A stretch of DNA of 64,000 bases from JAMXLO01 sp963850535 (GTDB lineage Bacteria; Pseudomonadota; Alphaproteobacteria; Acetobacterales; Acetobacteraceae): contig CAWKMC010000044.1 in assembly GCA_963850535.1 (NCBI GenBank), positions 62,001-126,000 of the forward strand, written 5' to 3'. Within the stretch, counting starts at the first letter, position 1; every line of letters starts with the position of its first letter. Shown piece by piece: positions 28,486 through 37,532 of the stretch. The notes under the pieces were generated by a model. The model was not told the origin of the DNA. It worked only from the letters and a program-made list of their open reading frames with translations, and did not search any database. A program made the translations under genes and the position numbers.

Positions 28486-28893
28486 TCACTGGCGGTCCGA
28501 CTTTTCAACCGCCCGTAGATCCATCGACCACGGCAGCGCCGAACGACACCAGATTTGACGTGCCGGTGGGGCGAACTGCGCTCGTTGGTCGATGCCGCCG
28601 ACCCTTAGTCCATAGGCTGACGGACTTGCTTCGGTTGAGGTGGCATAGATCGGCGTTCCGCACTCCGGGCAGAAGCCGTGTGCGCGCTTCGTCCCGCTCT
28701 CGGCCGTTTTGATGTAAATTTTTGGCGTCGCTCCCGTTAGCTTGAAGCTTCCTGGCAGGCTGGAGATGTTCGCCCGGAAGGCGCTGCCGGTGAGCTTTTG
28801 GCAATCCGTGCAATGGCAAACCCTCACTGTCGTCGGGTCAACTTCGGCCTCGTAGGTTATGTGCCCGCAGTGGCACCCTCCCGTCACTTTCAT
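28486..28893 (-). CDS. GFA family (glutathione-dependent formaldehyde-activating-like) zinc protein
   Basis: A 135-aa protein with the zinc-binding cysteine set of the GFA/CENP-V family: GGCHCGHITYE, VCHCTDCQKLTGS and GFCPECGTPIYA. Family members include S-hydroxymethylglutathione synthase, but most have no known reaction. The protein is complete and cytoplasmic. It is divergent from the MFS gene 28987-30181 and lies upstream of the luciferase-like gene. Confidence 0.85.
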   Translation of the reverse strand: MKVTGGCHCGHITYEAEVDPTTVRVCHCTDCQKLTGSAFRANISSLPGSFKLTGATPKIYIKTAESGTKRAHGFCPECGTPIYATSTEASPSAYGLRVGGIDQRAQFAPPARQIWCRSALPWSMDLRAVEKSDRQ

Positions 28894-28986
28894 CGCTGTC
28901 TCCTCTGGTAAGGCACGCGTAGGTTAGCATTGACGCGACGAGCCCGTGGGTACGAACGTGTTGTTCCAGACCGGGAAACGTGCCGC

Positions 28987-30181
28987 GTGAGCAGAATGAT
29001 AATCGCCGTCCTGGCGATGTTTACGCAACAGACCTGCGGCTCCGTCGGCAGAGTGCTCCCTGCCGTGCTCGCGCCACTGATCATCGTGGAACTGCATGCC
29101 GACCCGTCGTGGGTGGGGATCTATTATGGCCTGACAGCGGTCGCTGCACTGATCGGCCAACTCGGATCGGGCGGGTTCATCATCCGGCACGGCGCTATAC
29201 GCATGAGTCAGATCGCACTGCTGTCGGTCGGTGGCGGCATGGCCGCCGCAGTCGTCGGAGGTGCAGCCGGCTTTGTCTTGTCGGCGTTGGTCGGAAACGG
29301 TGTAGCCGCTGTCGCGACGCCCGCCAGTTCACAGTTACTCGGACGGTGGGCCATCCGTCCGTATGCACCATTCGCGTTTTCAATCACGCAAACGGCGATC
29401 CCGGCCGGCATATTGCTCGCGGGCTGGCTCGCTCCCGCACTCGCCCAATCGATCGGATGGCGCGGAACGATGCTGGTCAGCGCGGCGACCTGCGGGTTTT
29501 TTGCCGTCTTGCTGCAGCCGCTTCATCGTCGGCTCGACACCGAGGCAATACCCACACATCCGATCCGCCTGTCGGATTTCGTGACCACAGTCACCGCCGT
29601 CCTCAGAGTTGACGACTTGCGTGCACTCTCTTTCGCCTGCTTCGCGTTCAATGGCCTTCAGGCGGTCTTCATCGCTTATTTCGTCACCTATCTCACAGCA
29701 CTCGGCTATGACCTTGTGTCCGCCGGCGCTTTGTTCTCGACGGTTATCGCTATCGCCATACCCTGCCGCATCCTTTGGGGTTGGATCGGCAGTTTCTATG
29801 TAGCGCCGCGACACGTTATGTCCTGGCTGGCGTTCGGTATGGCCGGTTGCGTCGTGCTCACTGGAGCATTCAGCGCGACGTGGCCCGTACTTTGGGATCG
29901 GTATTGTCGCCGGAATGCTCAGCGCCACCGCGATGTCCTGGCACGGCATTCTGCTTTCGGAGTCCGCGCGTCTTGCACCAATCGGGCGGGCGGGTGCCAT
30001 CACCGGCGGCGTGTTGTCGTTCGGTCAGATGGGTGCGGTCTTATGCCCCTCGGTGTTCTCGCTGATGCTGCGCATAAGCGGCGGATATACCGCCGGCTGG
30101 GCTGCCTGCGCCGTTCCGGCCGTGCTCGTCGGGATCGAGCTGCTGCGCCCACGCCAGACTTCTATTCGGCGGAGAAGGTGA
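28987..30181 (+). CDS. MFS transporter, frameshifted
   Basis: Twelve hydrophobic helices and MFS loop motifs (for example GLTAVAALIGQLGSGGFIIR) identify a major facilitator carrier. The start is probably GTG 28987 (VSRMIIAVLAMF) rather than TTG 28930. In the C-terminal third the frame breaks at the TTT run 29891-29893 (CGTACTTTGGG); dropping one T yields VLGIGIVAGMLSATAMSWHG and continues to a TGA at 30179-30181, giving a complete carrier of about 397 aa. As written the frame runs through nonsense into the next gene, making a false MFS-monooxygenase fusion. Confidence 0.8.
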
Positions 30182-30258
30182 GCCACGATGGAGCGCTCCC
30201 GAGCGCGCGATCGAGGACCGCGTTGCGCTCTCCGGGACCAAATGCCACGCTGGTTCGC

Positions 30259-31290
30259 ATGGAGTTCGGCTGGTACCACGAATTCCACCGTCAGGTGGAG
30301 CAGCAATCGGACGCGGAGGCTTTCGCCCAGGCGCTCGAGCAGGTGCTGGAGGCCGAACGCTGGGGGCTGGACGCGGTCTGGCTGGCGGAGATCCATCAAC
30401 AGGCCTCGCGTTCCGTGCTGAGCGCGCCGTTGACCGTCGCTGCCGCGATCGCCGCGCGCACAACGCGGCTCAAGATTGGCACCGGCGTGCAGGTGCTGCC
30501 GTTGTGCCATCCGCTGCGGCTGGCCGAGGAGACAGCGACGATCGACCAGATCAGTCGCGGGCGGTTGCTGCTGGGTGCGGGACGCAGCGGCAATCCGCGT
30601 GCTTATGCCGCGTATGGCGTACCGTATGCGGAGAGCCGCGAGCGTTTCTACGAGACGCTCGACATCCTCAAGCAGGCGTGGACGCAGCCGAGTTTTTCCT
30701 ACGCTGGCAAATACTGGCAGTTCGACGAGGCGCGTGCGGTGCCGCGGCCGTACCAGCAGCCACATCCGCCGATCCGTATCGCCGGCGCCAGCGAGGACAC
30801 TTTCCCGGTACTCGGCGCTCTCGGTTACCCGCTGTTTGTCGCCGTGCGCAGCGGCTCGCTGTCCGGGCTGGCGCCCGATCTGCAGGCGTATCGCGACGCC
30901 TATCAGGCCGCCGGCCATCCGGGCAAAGGCGAGGTGTATCTACGCCTGTCGCTGCACCTGGCGGAGACCGATGCGCGGGCACTGGAAGAGGCCGAACCGA
31001 GCGTGATGCAGGGTTACCGGACACTGACCACGCGGCTCGAGGGTTCGCCGAATGCCCGCCGGCGGGCCGAGTTGGAGACGGTGCGCGGGATCACCTACCA
31101 GGAGGTGCTGCGCGACAAGGTCGTGGTGGGCAGTCCCGGGCGTGTCGGCGATCGGCTCTTGCAGTTGCGCGAGGAGTTGGCAATCGACGGCATCCTGGCC
31201 GAACTGAATTTCGGCGGCAGCATACCGGCAGAGCCGATGATGCGTTCGCTGCGGCTCTTGTGCGAAGAGGTGAAGCCACAGCTCGTCTGA
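30259..31290 (+). CDS. Luciferase-like flavin-dependent monooxygenase (LLM class), second member
   Basis: From the ATG at 30259 (MEFGWYHEFHRQVEQQSD) the protein is 343 aa. LLM motifs: WGLDAVWLAEIHQQ, LKIGTGVQVLPLCHPLRLAE, TIDQISRGRLLLGAGRSG and QQPHPPIRIAGASE. It is related to the enzyme at 27350-28396 but clearly different in sequence. The gene lies 77 bp after the MFS carrier and is probably cotranscribed, suggesting transport and oxidation of a shared substrate. Confidence 0.85.
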   Translation: MEFGWYHEFHRQVEQQSDAEAFAQALEQVLEAERWGLDAVWLAEIHQQASRSVLSAPLTVAAAIAARTTRLKIGTGVQVLPLCHPLRLAEETATIDQISRGRLLLGAGRSGNPRAYAAYGVPYAESRERFYETLDILKQAWTQPSFSYAGKYWQFDEARAVPRPYQQPHPPIRIAGASEDTFPVLGALGYPLFVAVRSGSLSGLAPDLQAYRDAYQAAGHPGKGEVYLRLSLHLAETDARALEEAEPSVMQGYRTLTTRLEGSPNARRRAELETVRGITYQEVLRDKVVVGSPGRVGDRLLQLREELAIDGILAELNFGGSIPAEPMMRSLRLLCEEVKPQLV

Positions 31291-31532
31291 GGATCGCATG
31301 CACGCCAATGTGATGGAGCCAGAACCTCTCGCGCGAGTTCTTCTACGCCCGTGACAATCCTGAGCGTCGTTCTTCCGCACTCGTGACGATGCGCCCGCGG
31401 ATGCGGCGGTTGGACGACGTATTCGCAAATTCGTCGGCGATCCCCAAATTCTGCCGGGCTGGGATCGAGTTCGACCGACCGACACGCAGGTCGGTGGGCG
31501 CAACTGATTATGGCGGATGCGGGAGACAACGG

Positions 31533-31778
31533 ATGAGCGATTCGGTTCCAGGCGGTCTTCAGGACTCGATCTCAGATACGGCGCAGCACGTTGCCGGCGG
31601 CGTTAACTCGGCAGTGGAGCAGGCGAGCGATGCCGCGGGTCGAGCGCATGGTGGCATCGGCGAAGTGCGCGAGGTTATCCGCGCCCAGCCGATCACGGCT
31701 GCGCTTGTGGTATTTGCGCTCGGTTATCTGTTCGGGCGACTGGGGGCGCTGATCCCGAGCGGGTCGCGGCGCGCCTGA
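31533..31778 (+). CDS. Membrane-anchored DUF883-like (ElaB/YqjD-type) protein
   Basis: From the ATG at 31533, preceded by GGGAG, the protein is 81 aa: an amphipathic Ala/Gln-rich N-terminal half (SDTAQHVAGGVNSAVEQASD) and one C-terminal helix (ITAALVVFALGYLFGRLGAL). This architecture, with the R-x-QP-x(4)-ALVVFALGYLFG pattern, matches tail-anchored ElaB/YqjD-type proteins, some of which bind ribosomes in stationary phase. The family link is by pattern. Confidence 0.65.
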   Translation: MSDSVPGGLQDSISDTAQHVAGGVNSAVEQASDAAGRAHGGIGEVREVIRAQPITAALVVFALGYLFGRLGALIPSGSRRA

Positions 31779-31929
31779 TCACGGGAGAGCGGCCCGGGGT
31801 TGGGGGAGGGGTCCCGCCGGCAAGCTACTTGATCATCGCGGTTGGGCGTCCTCCCCCCGGGGCACGCGTTGGCGCGGACAGTGGCAACGGCCGTATGCTG
31901 GGCTGATCGATCTATGTCCGGGGGACCTG

Positions 31930-33423
31930 ATGCGGCTGCTGCTGGCGACGATGTCGCACGAGACCAACACCTTCTCACCGGTGCCAACCAAGCTCGAGCG
32001 CTTTTGTCGCGATGGCACCACGCTGCTGAGCGGTCAGACTGCGATCGACTTCTATCGCGGCACCGGAACCTGCATGGGCGGCTACCTAGCGGTGGCAGAC
32101 GAGGTCGGGGCGGAGGTGGTGGTGCCGGTATGCGCCACCGCGCCGCCCAGCGGGCCGGTGGAAAGTGAAGCCTACGAGACGTTCTGCCGCATGATCACCG
32201 ATGAGGTGGCGAAGGGCGGGTTCGATGCGGTGTGGCTCGATCTGCATGGGGCGATGGTCACCGATCGGTTCGACGACGGCGAGGGCGAACTGCTGCGCCG
32301 CATCCGCGCCATCGATAAGACCACGCCGCTTTGTGTGGCGTATGACATGCACGCCAATGTTTTCGATGCGATGGTTGGCAACGCGCAGGTGGTCACCGGC
32401 TATCAGACCTATCCGCATATCGACCAGCGACAGACGGCGGAGCGCGCGGCGCGGGCGCTGTTGCGCGTGATGCGGGGCGAGGTGCGACCGACGTCCGCCT
32501 GGCGGTCAGCGCCGATGCTGCCGCATGTGATGGCGCAGGGCACGCATCGCGCGCCGAACAAGGACCTGCAGGCGATGTGCGCAGCGTGGGAGGCGAGCGG
32601 GCGTGCATTGGCCGCCAGCCTCTTCGTCGGCTTTCCGCACGCCGACGTCGAAATGGCGGGACTATCGGCCGTGGTGGTGACCGACAACGATCCGGCAGAC
32701 GCGCGGGCGATGGTGGACGAACTGATCAGCGCGGCCTGGCAGGCGCGTCGCGATTTCATGTTCGAGATCGAGCCGTTGGAGGCATCGGTGAGCCGCGCCA
32801 GGGGCCTGGGTGCGTCAGGGCAGTTGCCCGTGGTGCTGCTGGATCACTACGACAACTGCGCCAGCGGCGGGACGATGGATACCACGGACACGCTGCGCGA
32901 GATCATCCGCCAGGAACTCGACGATGTGGTATTCTTTGGCATCTACGATCCGGATGCGGTACGGCAGGCGGTCGAGGCAGGCGTCGGTGCAACGGTTACG
33001 CTATCGATCGGCGCCAAGTTGCCGATGCCGCAACTGCCGGTGGCCAGTTCACCGCTGAACGTGACCGGCGTGGTACAGACGATATCCTCGGGCGCGTTTC
33101 GCCTGAAGGGCGGACTGACGCCAGGGCTACAGGTGTATATGGGGCGCACGGTCGTGCTGGACACCGGCCGCGTGCAGATCGTGCTGCTGAGCCGCCACAT
33201 CGAACCAACCGCACAGGAAATGCTGCAGGTACTGGGGATTGATCCGTCGCGTAAGAAATACGTGGCGATCAAGAGCCGGGTACACTGGCGTGCCGACCTC
33301 GGCAAGATCGCGCGAGAAATCGTCGAGTGCGCCGGCGTGGGCGTGTGCACATCCGACTATGGTCAATTGACGTTCCGCAAGGTGCGCCGTCCGGTGTTTC
33401 CACTCGATCCCGATATGCAGTAG
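31930..33423 (+). CDS. M81-family metallopeptidase, MlrC-like
   Basis: A 497-aa protein beginning MRLLLATMSHETNTFSPVPT. Diagnostic motifs of the MlrC (microcystinase C-like) family are present: SHETNTFSP, WLDLHGAMVTD, YDMHANVF, GYQTYPHID and VLLDHYDNCASGGTMD. The His and Asp residues in these motifs bind zinc. Family members degrade linearised peptides or act on unknown amide substrates. It stands alone, 151 bp after the DUF883-like gene. Confidence 0.88.
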   Translation: MRLLLATMSHETNTFSPVPTKLERFCRDGTTLLSGQTAIDFYRGTGTCMGGYLAVADEVGAEVVVPVCATAPPSGPVESEAYETFCRMITDEVAKGGFDAVWLDLHGAMVTDRFDDGEGELLRRIRAIDKTTPLCVAYDMHANVFDAMVGNAQVVTGYQTYPHIDQRQTAERAARALLRVMRGEVRPTSAWRSAPMLPHVMAQGTHRAPNKDLQAMCAAWEASGRALAASLFVGFPHADVEMAGLSAVVVTDNDPADARAMVDELISAAWQARRDFMFEIEPLEASVSRARGLGASGQLPVVLLDHYDNCASGGTMDTTDTLREIIRQELDDVVFFGIYDPDAVRQAVEAGVGATVTLSIGAKLPMPQLPVASSPLNVTGVVQTISSGAFRLKGGLTPGLQVYMGRTVVLDTGRVQIVLLSRHIEPTAQEMLQVLGIDPSRKKYVAIKSRVHWRADLGKIAREIVECAGVGVCTSDYGQLTFRKVRRPVFPLDPDMQ

Positions 33424-33500
33424 GACTTGATATGCGTGGCGGCGGGCGGCGATGAGGCAATGCCGCGCCGCTGTAAGCAAATCAGTCAATTGCCGATCAG

Positions 33501-33515
33501 GAACAGAACCTGTTC
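33501..33515. promoter_or_regulatory. Inverted repeat GAACAG-N3-CTGTTC upstream of dedA
   Basis: GAACAG (33501-33506) and CTGTTC (33510-33515) are perfect arms with a 3-bp centre, 104 bp upstream of the DedA-family gene. It is a plausible operator for a dimeric repressor. The alphaproteobacterial LexA box is a direct repeat (GTTC-N7-GTTC), so I do not assign it to LexA. Confidence 0.3.
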
Positions 33516-33618
33516 AGTCACACACAGCGTCGAGGCTTAGGGGAACGTCAGGTCTTCGGGATGGCCGGATAATGTCGTCCATAGTGTCGTCCTGCTTGAT
33601 CCGTCGAGTGTAACGGTC

Positions 33619-34251
33619 ATGCATAGCATGACCGCCATCATCGCGATGGCTGCGGCCTGGATCGAAGCAAATCCTGCGCTGACCTGGGCAGCGGCGTTTC
33701 TGATTTCGGCTTCCGAGGCGATCGTTCTGATCGGAGCGCTTGTGCCCGGCTCGCCGATCCTGATCGCGATCGGTGCGGCGGCAGGCATCGGGCATGTCTC
33801 ACTCGGTGGCGTTATCGTAGCAGCAATAGCGGGCGCGGTGGTTGGCGACGGGCTGTCCTACTGGATCGGGCACCGCTACCGAGATCGGCTGCTCGTCGGC
33901 TGGCCTTTTGCCAAACGGCCTGGCCTGCTCAGACAGGGCACCGCGTTCTTCGGCCGCTGGGGAATGCTTGGCGTGATGACGGCGCGCTTCCTGCCGGGCC
34001 TTCGGGCAGTGGTGCCCGTCGTGGCTGGCATGTTCGGTATGCGCCCGACGGTCTTCTACACCGCAAACGTCACCTCCGCCATCATCTGGGCACCGCTCCA
34101 TATCCTTCCAGGCACCGCCGCAGTGCTGCTCGCTGATCTGTTGCTGCCGCTTGAAATGGACGATGTTGGCGACTTCGCGCTGCCCGGCGTCGCGATCGTT
34201 GGCCTGCTGCTGTTGGGTGCTCGCCGTCTGTGGCGGCGCAGGAGCGCTTAA
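33619..34251 (+). CDS. DedA-family (SNARE-associated/VTT) inner membrane protein
   Basis: A 210-aa membrane protein with DedA hallmarks: EAIVLIGALVPGSPILIAIG, GDGLSYWIGHRY, FFGRWGMLGVMTARFLPGLR (the conserved FxRFxPG-type Arg/Pro region) and a final helix ending in RRLWRRRSA. DedA proteins are implicated in undecaprenyl-phosphate or phospholipid flipping and membrane homeostasis. The ATG at 33619 gives MHSMTAIIAM; a second ATG at 33628 is also possible. Confidence 0.85.
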   Translation: MHSMTAIIAMAAAWIEANPALTWAAAFLISASEAIVLIGALVPGSPILIAIGAAAGIGHVSLGGVIVAAIAGAVVGDGLSYWIGHRYRDRLLVGWPFAKRPGLLRQGTAFFGRWGMLGVMTARFLPGLRAVVPVVAGMFGMRPTVFYTANVTSAIIWAPLHILPGTAAVLLADLLLPLEMDDVGDFALPGVAIVGLLLLGARRLWRRRSA

Positions 34252-34381
34252 CGACCTGCCCGCGAACTGTATCAATCCACAATCGCCCGAACTCAGACTA
34301 TGCCGCGGCTCGCGGGACATGGGAACGTCGGGGTGCTACACTGATCCAGGTGCCACGCGGCACCAAAGGAGCGCCAGCCGC

Positions 34382-34531
34382 ATGCCGACCGATCCGACCA
34401 TCGCCGGAATTGAACGCACATTTCGCGGCGAACTAGATCATCTCGCCATTGAGCGCGCGGTCTTCGGCCGCTCGGCGGAGAAGGTGGTGCTGATGCGCAA
34501 AATGCAGGCGATCGCGTCATGCGCCGTCTGA
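34382..34531 (+). CDS. Small protein overlapping msrA, function unknown
   Basis: A 49-aa frame (MPTDPTIAGIERTFRGELDH...) preceded by a strong AAAGGAG ten bases before the ATG. Charged and helical, with no signal or membrane segment. Its last 13 bp overlap the msrA start, so the two are probably translated together. No family recognised; the ribosome site and overlap are the main support. Confidence 0.5.
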   Translation: MPTDPTIAGIERTFRGELDHLAIERAVFGRSAEKVVLMRKMQAIASCAV

Positions 34532-35217
34532 TCCCCGTTCTTGTCGGTGCAGCGCTGCTGATCATTGCAGCGCTTGCCGTGATGTCACGCTCGGATGCCG
34601 AGACAGCCGCTGTCGTGCCGCCGCCGGTAACGGACGAAGCCAACGCCACGGCCACGACTGAAGTGGCGGTGCTCGCCGGCGGATGCTTCTGGGGAGTGCA
34701 GGGCGTGTTTCAGCACGTGGCTGGTGTCACCAGCGCGGTTTCCGGTTATGCGGGCGGGGACGCAGCAACTGCGCACTATGAGAAAGTCGGCACGGGTGCG
34801 ACCGGTCACGCGGAATCCGTTCGGATCACATTCGATCCGCGCCGCATCAGCTATGGCCGCATCCTGCAAATCTACTTCTCGGTCGCGCATGACCCGACGC
34901 AGCTCAATTACCAGGGACCGGACCGCGGCCCACAGTACCGCTCAACGATCTTTCCGACCACTCAGGAGCAGGCTGACATTGCGAAGGCGTATATCGCCCA
35001 GCTCAACCAGGTGCACGCATTTCATGCTCCAGTGGTGACCACGACCGAGCCTGGACGCGAATTCTATTCCGCGGAGCGCTACCATCAGGATTTCCTGACC
35101 CGGCACCCGGACAACACCTATATCCTCTCTTACGATCAGCCGAAGATCAGGAAACTGCAGCTCGTGTTCCCTGACCTCTATCGCTCAGATCCTGTTCTGG
35201 TTGCCGCCATGCGGTGA
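34519..35217 (+). CDS. msrA: Peptide methionine (S)-S-oxide reductase MsrA, exported
   Basis: A 232-aa protein: an N-terminal hydrophobic helix (LIPVLVGAALLIIAALAVM) predicts export or membrane anchoring, followed by the MsrA domain with the catalytic Cys in AGGCFWGVQGVFQ, GYAGGD, GHAESVRITFD, DPTQLNYQGPDRGPQYRS and YHQDFLTRHP. That Cys is the only cysteine in the protein, so it is a 1-Cys MsrA lacking resolving cysteines and must be recycled by an external reductant. It repairs oxidised methionine in envelope proteins. Confidence 0.9.
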   Translation: MRRLIPVLVGAALLIIAALAVMSRSDAETAAVVPPPVTDEANATATTEVAVLAGGCFWGVQGVFQHVAGVTSAVSGYAGGDAATAHYEKVGTGATGHAESVRITFDPRRISYGRILQIYFSVAHDPTQLNYQGPDRGPQYRSTIFPTTQEQADIAKAYIAQLNQVHAFHAPVVTTTEPGREFYSAERYHQDFLTRHPDNTYILSYDQPKIRKLQLVFPDLYRSDPVLVAAMR

Positions 35218-35237
35218 GATGCGGGACGCCCTGCAGG

Positions 35238-36446
35238 TCACACGGTCATTTCCAACACGTACAGCCCGCCGGCAAACCGATCCACTGCATAGACCAGTCG
35301 GTTCTCGTCGACATACACGTCGTTGATCATCGCCGCCTTCATCGGCGATCCCTCCGGAGGGTCGGGAATGAACGACGCGACCTCCTTCGGTTGCAGCGGC
35401 TCGGTGATATCGTGCACACGCAGGCCGCCGCCAAAATACGTACCGAACACCAGCGTCCTCGACTGGTACGCCGGCCCGGTCCGGTTCTCCCACAGATTGT
35501 GCGCGCCGTAACGGCCTCCAATCGCATAATCCTCCATCGGCGGCAGGGGCAGCGTAGAGACAGAGATCAGGTTGTCCTCGCGTCGCGCGTCCAGCAGCCA
35601 TACCAGCTTCGGCCAGTCGGCACCTTCAGTTCGGACACACTCGTCGCTCACCACCAGCAGGTCACGGTCGAACAGCGGCATCACGGTATGGGTAAAGCCG
35701 GGGAAAGGCGGATGCGGGTTCCAGTGGCCTACCAGCTTCGGCTTGCCGATATCCGATATATCCAGCACACAGGCACCGCCGTCGATATAGCCGACATAGG
35801 CGCGATCTGGCCGCTCTGGATATACATTTGTATTATGGGCACGCCAGCCGGTGTCGAACTTCGGATGCCGTGAAACTGGCGGGGCCTCGTCATTTTCTTC
35901 GGTTCCCGGATACCACCAGCGCCCCAGCTCGCGCGGCTTCGCCGGATCGCCGACGTCGAACGCAGTATAGCACTGGTCATCCTTGAGGTTGCGCGGCATG
36001 AAATCCGCCGCACCGCTGGAGCAGTGAATCGTCTTGCCGTCGATGAACCACAGCTGGTGTACGCCGCGCGACCGTGGGCCGGACCGATCGATGAAGCTGA
36101 TGCTGCGTGGCTCTTCAGGCTTTGTGATGTCGAACAGCTCGATCCCCGCCGGCGTCGCACCGTGGGTGCCGGTCTGGTATGCAACCGCCATGATGTTGTC
36201 GCAGATCTCCAGCGAGTTGGAACGCACGTTGCGATGCGGCAGATCGGTCTGTGCGATCACCCGCGGCTTGGTCGGGTCAGTGACGTCGACGGCGGTGAAA
36301 TTCTTCGGCGCGCATTCGTGCGCCATCCACATGATGCGCCGCCCGCCCGACGCCAGTTGCAGGCTTATGCCCTCGCCGACGTTGCCGAAGCCGCGCATGG
36401 TGTCGTGTGAGATCAGGCGGAAATTGTGGGCTTCCGGTTGCGCCAT
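35238..36446 (-). CDS. LVIVD-repeat beta-propeller protein
   Basis: From the ATG at 36446 (MAQPEAHNFRLISHDTMRG) the protein is 402 aa with repeated LVIVD-type blades: FTAVDVTDPTKPRVIAQTDL, IELFDITKPEEPRSISF, YTAFDVGDPAKPRELGRWW, ACVLDISDIGKPKLVGHW and LRVHDITEPLQPKEVASF. These form a cytoplasmic or exported propeller of unknown activity; no signal peptide is visible. A much longer open frame upstream lies antisense to the GTPase gene and was rejected. The gene is divergent from the GTPase, with about 15 bp between starts. Confidence 0.82.
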   Translation of the reverse strand: MAQPEAHNFRLISHDTMRGFGNVGEGISLQLASGGRRIMWMAHECAPKNFTAVDVTDPTKPRVIAQTDLPHRNVRSNSLEICDNIMAVAYQTGTHGATPAGIELFDITKPEEPRSISFIDRSGPRSRGVHQLWFIDGKTIHCSSGAADFMPRNLKDDQCYTAFDVGDPAKPRELGRWWYPGTEENDEAPPVSRHPKFDTGWRAHNTNVYPERPDRAYVGYIDGGACVLDISDIGKPKLVGHWNPHPPFPGFTHTVMPLFDRDLLVVSDECVRTEGADWPKLVWLLDARREDNLISVSTLPLPPMEDYAIGGRYGAHNLWENRTGPAYQSRTLVFGTYFGGGLRVHDITEPLQPKEVASFIPDPPEGSPMKAAMINDVYVDENRLVYAVDRFAGGLYVLEMTV

Positions 36447-36461
36447 GTCGCTTCCTCCCCG

Positions 36462-37469
36462 ATGCTGCGCGCGATGAACAACGCAGCGAACACTGTGCCG
36501 GTGACGATACTCACCGGGTTCCTGGGCAGCGGCAAGACCACTGTGCTGAACCATTTGCTGCGCCAGCCCTCGCTCGCCGACACCGTGGTGATCGTCAACG
36601 AGTTCGGCGCCGTCGGTCTCGATCACCTGCTGATCGAGCAAGCGATCGAGGATGCGGTGCTGCTGAAGAACGGCTGCATCTGCTGCACCGTGCGCGGCGA
36701 CATTGCCGATACGCTGGACGTGCTGTGGCAGCGACGCGAGGCAGGTGAGATCCCGCCGTTCCGCCGGATCGCGATCGAGACCACCGGACTTGCCGACCCA
36801 GCCCCGGTCGCGCACGCGCTGCTGGCCGAGCCGGATGCCCGCTATGCCTGCCGGCTCGACGGCATCGTCACTACGGTGGATGCGTTGCATGGCCCGATGC
36901 AGCTCGCACGCCAGCCGGAGGCGCGACGACAGGTGGCGATGGCCGATCGGATCCTGCTGACCAAGACCGACCTCGCCACCCCTGAACAGATCGCCGAGGC
37001 GAAGAAGCGCGTCGCCACCCTGAACGCAACGGCGCCCCTGCGGCATGTCGTTGCCGGCGCCGTCGATGCGGCGGACGTGTTCGACCTGGGACCAGATAAC
37101 GATCGGCTGGAAGAGTGGCTGCGACCACTCGACAGCCACGGCCATCAGCATCGGCCGTTTCGCCATGGCGAACAGATCGGTTCGGTGGTGCTCCGTCATG
37201 ACTCGCCGATCGCGTGGCCGTCATTACAACATTGGCTGGAATCGGTGCTGTCGCTGCGTGGCGACGCGATACTGCGGCTGAAGGGGATTGTCTGGCTTGA
37301 AGGGCAGACGCAGCCAATCGTGCTGCAGGGCGTGCATCACGTGCTGCACCCGCTCGTGTATCTTGATCGTGCAGTGCAGCCTGAACGGATCACCCGGATC
37401 GTGCTGATCACGCGTGGCCTGTCAGCTGCTGGCCTGCGTACGAGCTTCGCATCGGCGCTCAACCCCTGA
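36462..37469 (+). CDS. COG0523 (CobW/YjiA-type) metallochaperone GTPase
   Basis: A P-loop GTPase of the zinc/cobalt chaperone family: Walker A TILTGFLGSGKTT, switch region VIVNEFGAVGLDHLL, the metal-binding CxCC motif NGCICCTVRGD, guanine motif LLTKTDLATPEQ and a C-terminal CobW_C domain (RFRHGEQIGS, LRLKGIVWLEG). ATG 36462 is chosen; 36426 and 36474 are alternatives. Such proteins insert metals into target enzymes. The neighbour is divergent, so no operon partner indicates the target. Confidence 0.88.
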   Translation: MLRAMNNAANTVPVTILTGFLGSGKTTVLNHLLRQPSLADTVVIVNEFGAVGLDHLLIEQAIEDAVLLKNGCICCTVRGDIADTLDVLWQRREAGEIPPFRRIAIETTGLADPAPVAHALLAEPDARYACRLDGIVTTVDALHGPMQLARQPEARRQVAMADRILLTKTDLATPEQIAEAKKRVATLNATAPLRHVVAGAVDAADVFDLGPDNDRLEEWLRPLDSHGHQHRPFRHGEQIGSVVLRHDSPIAWPSLQHWLESVLSLRGDAILRLKGIVWLEGQTQPIVLQGVHHVLHPLVYLDRAVQPERITRIVLITRGLSAAGLRTSFASALNP

Positions 37470-37532
37470 TATTCGCATATTGCTGTGACGGACGCCGACA
37501 CGGCGGTCCGAGTCCGAGGTGACCAACCGGCG

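Noticed and set aside
28930..31290. A 786-codon open frame joining an MFS carrier to a luciferase-like monooxygenase
   Set aside because: Between about 29893 and 30259 the frame is Arg/Ser-rich nonsense while another frame carries a clear MFS tail; it is a frameshift artefact, not a fusion protein.
33501..33515. LexA (SOS) box
   Set aside because: The inverted GAAC-N7-GTTC does not match the alphaproteobacterial direct repeat GTTC-N7-GTTC, so I list it only as an unassigned palindrome.
36447..37199. An upstream extension of the LVIVD gene by about 250 codons
   Set aside because: It is antisense to the CobW-type GTPase, whose motifs are unambiguous, and has no ribosome site.
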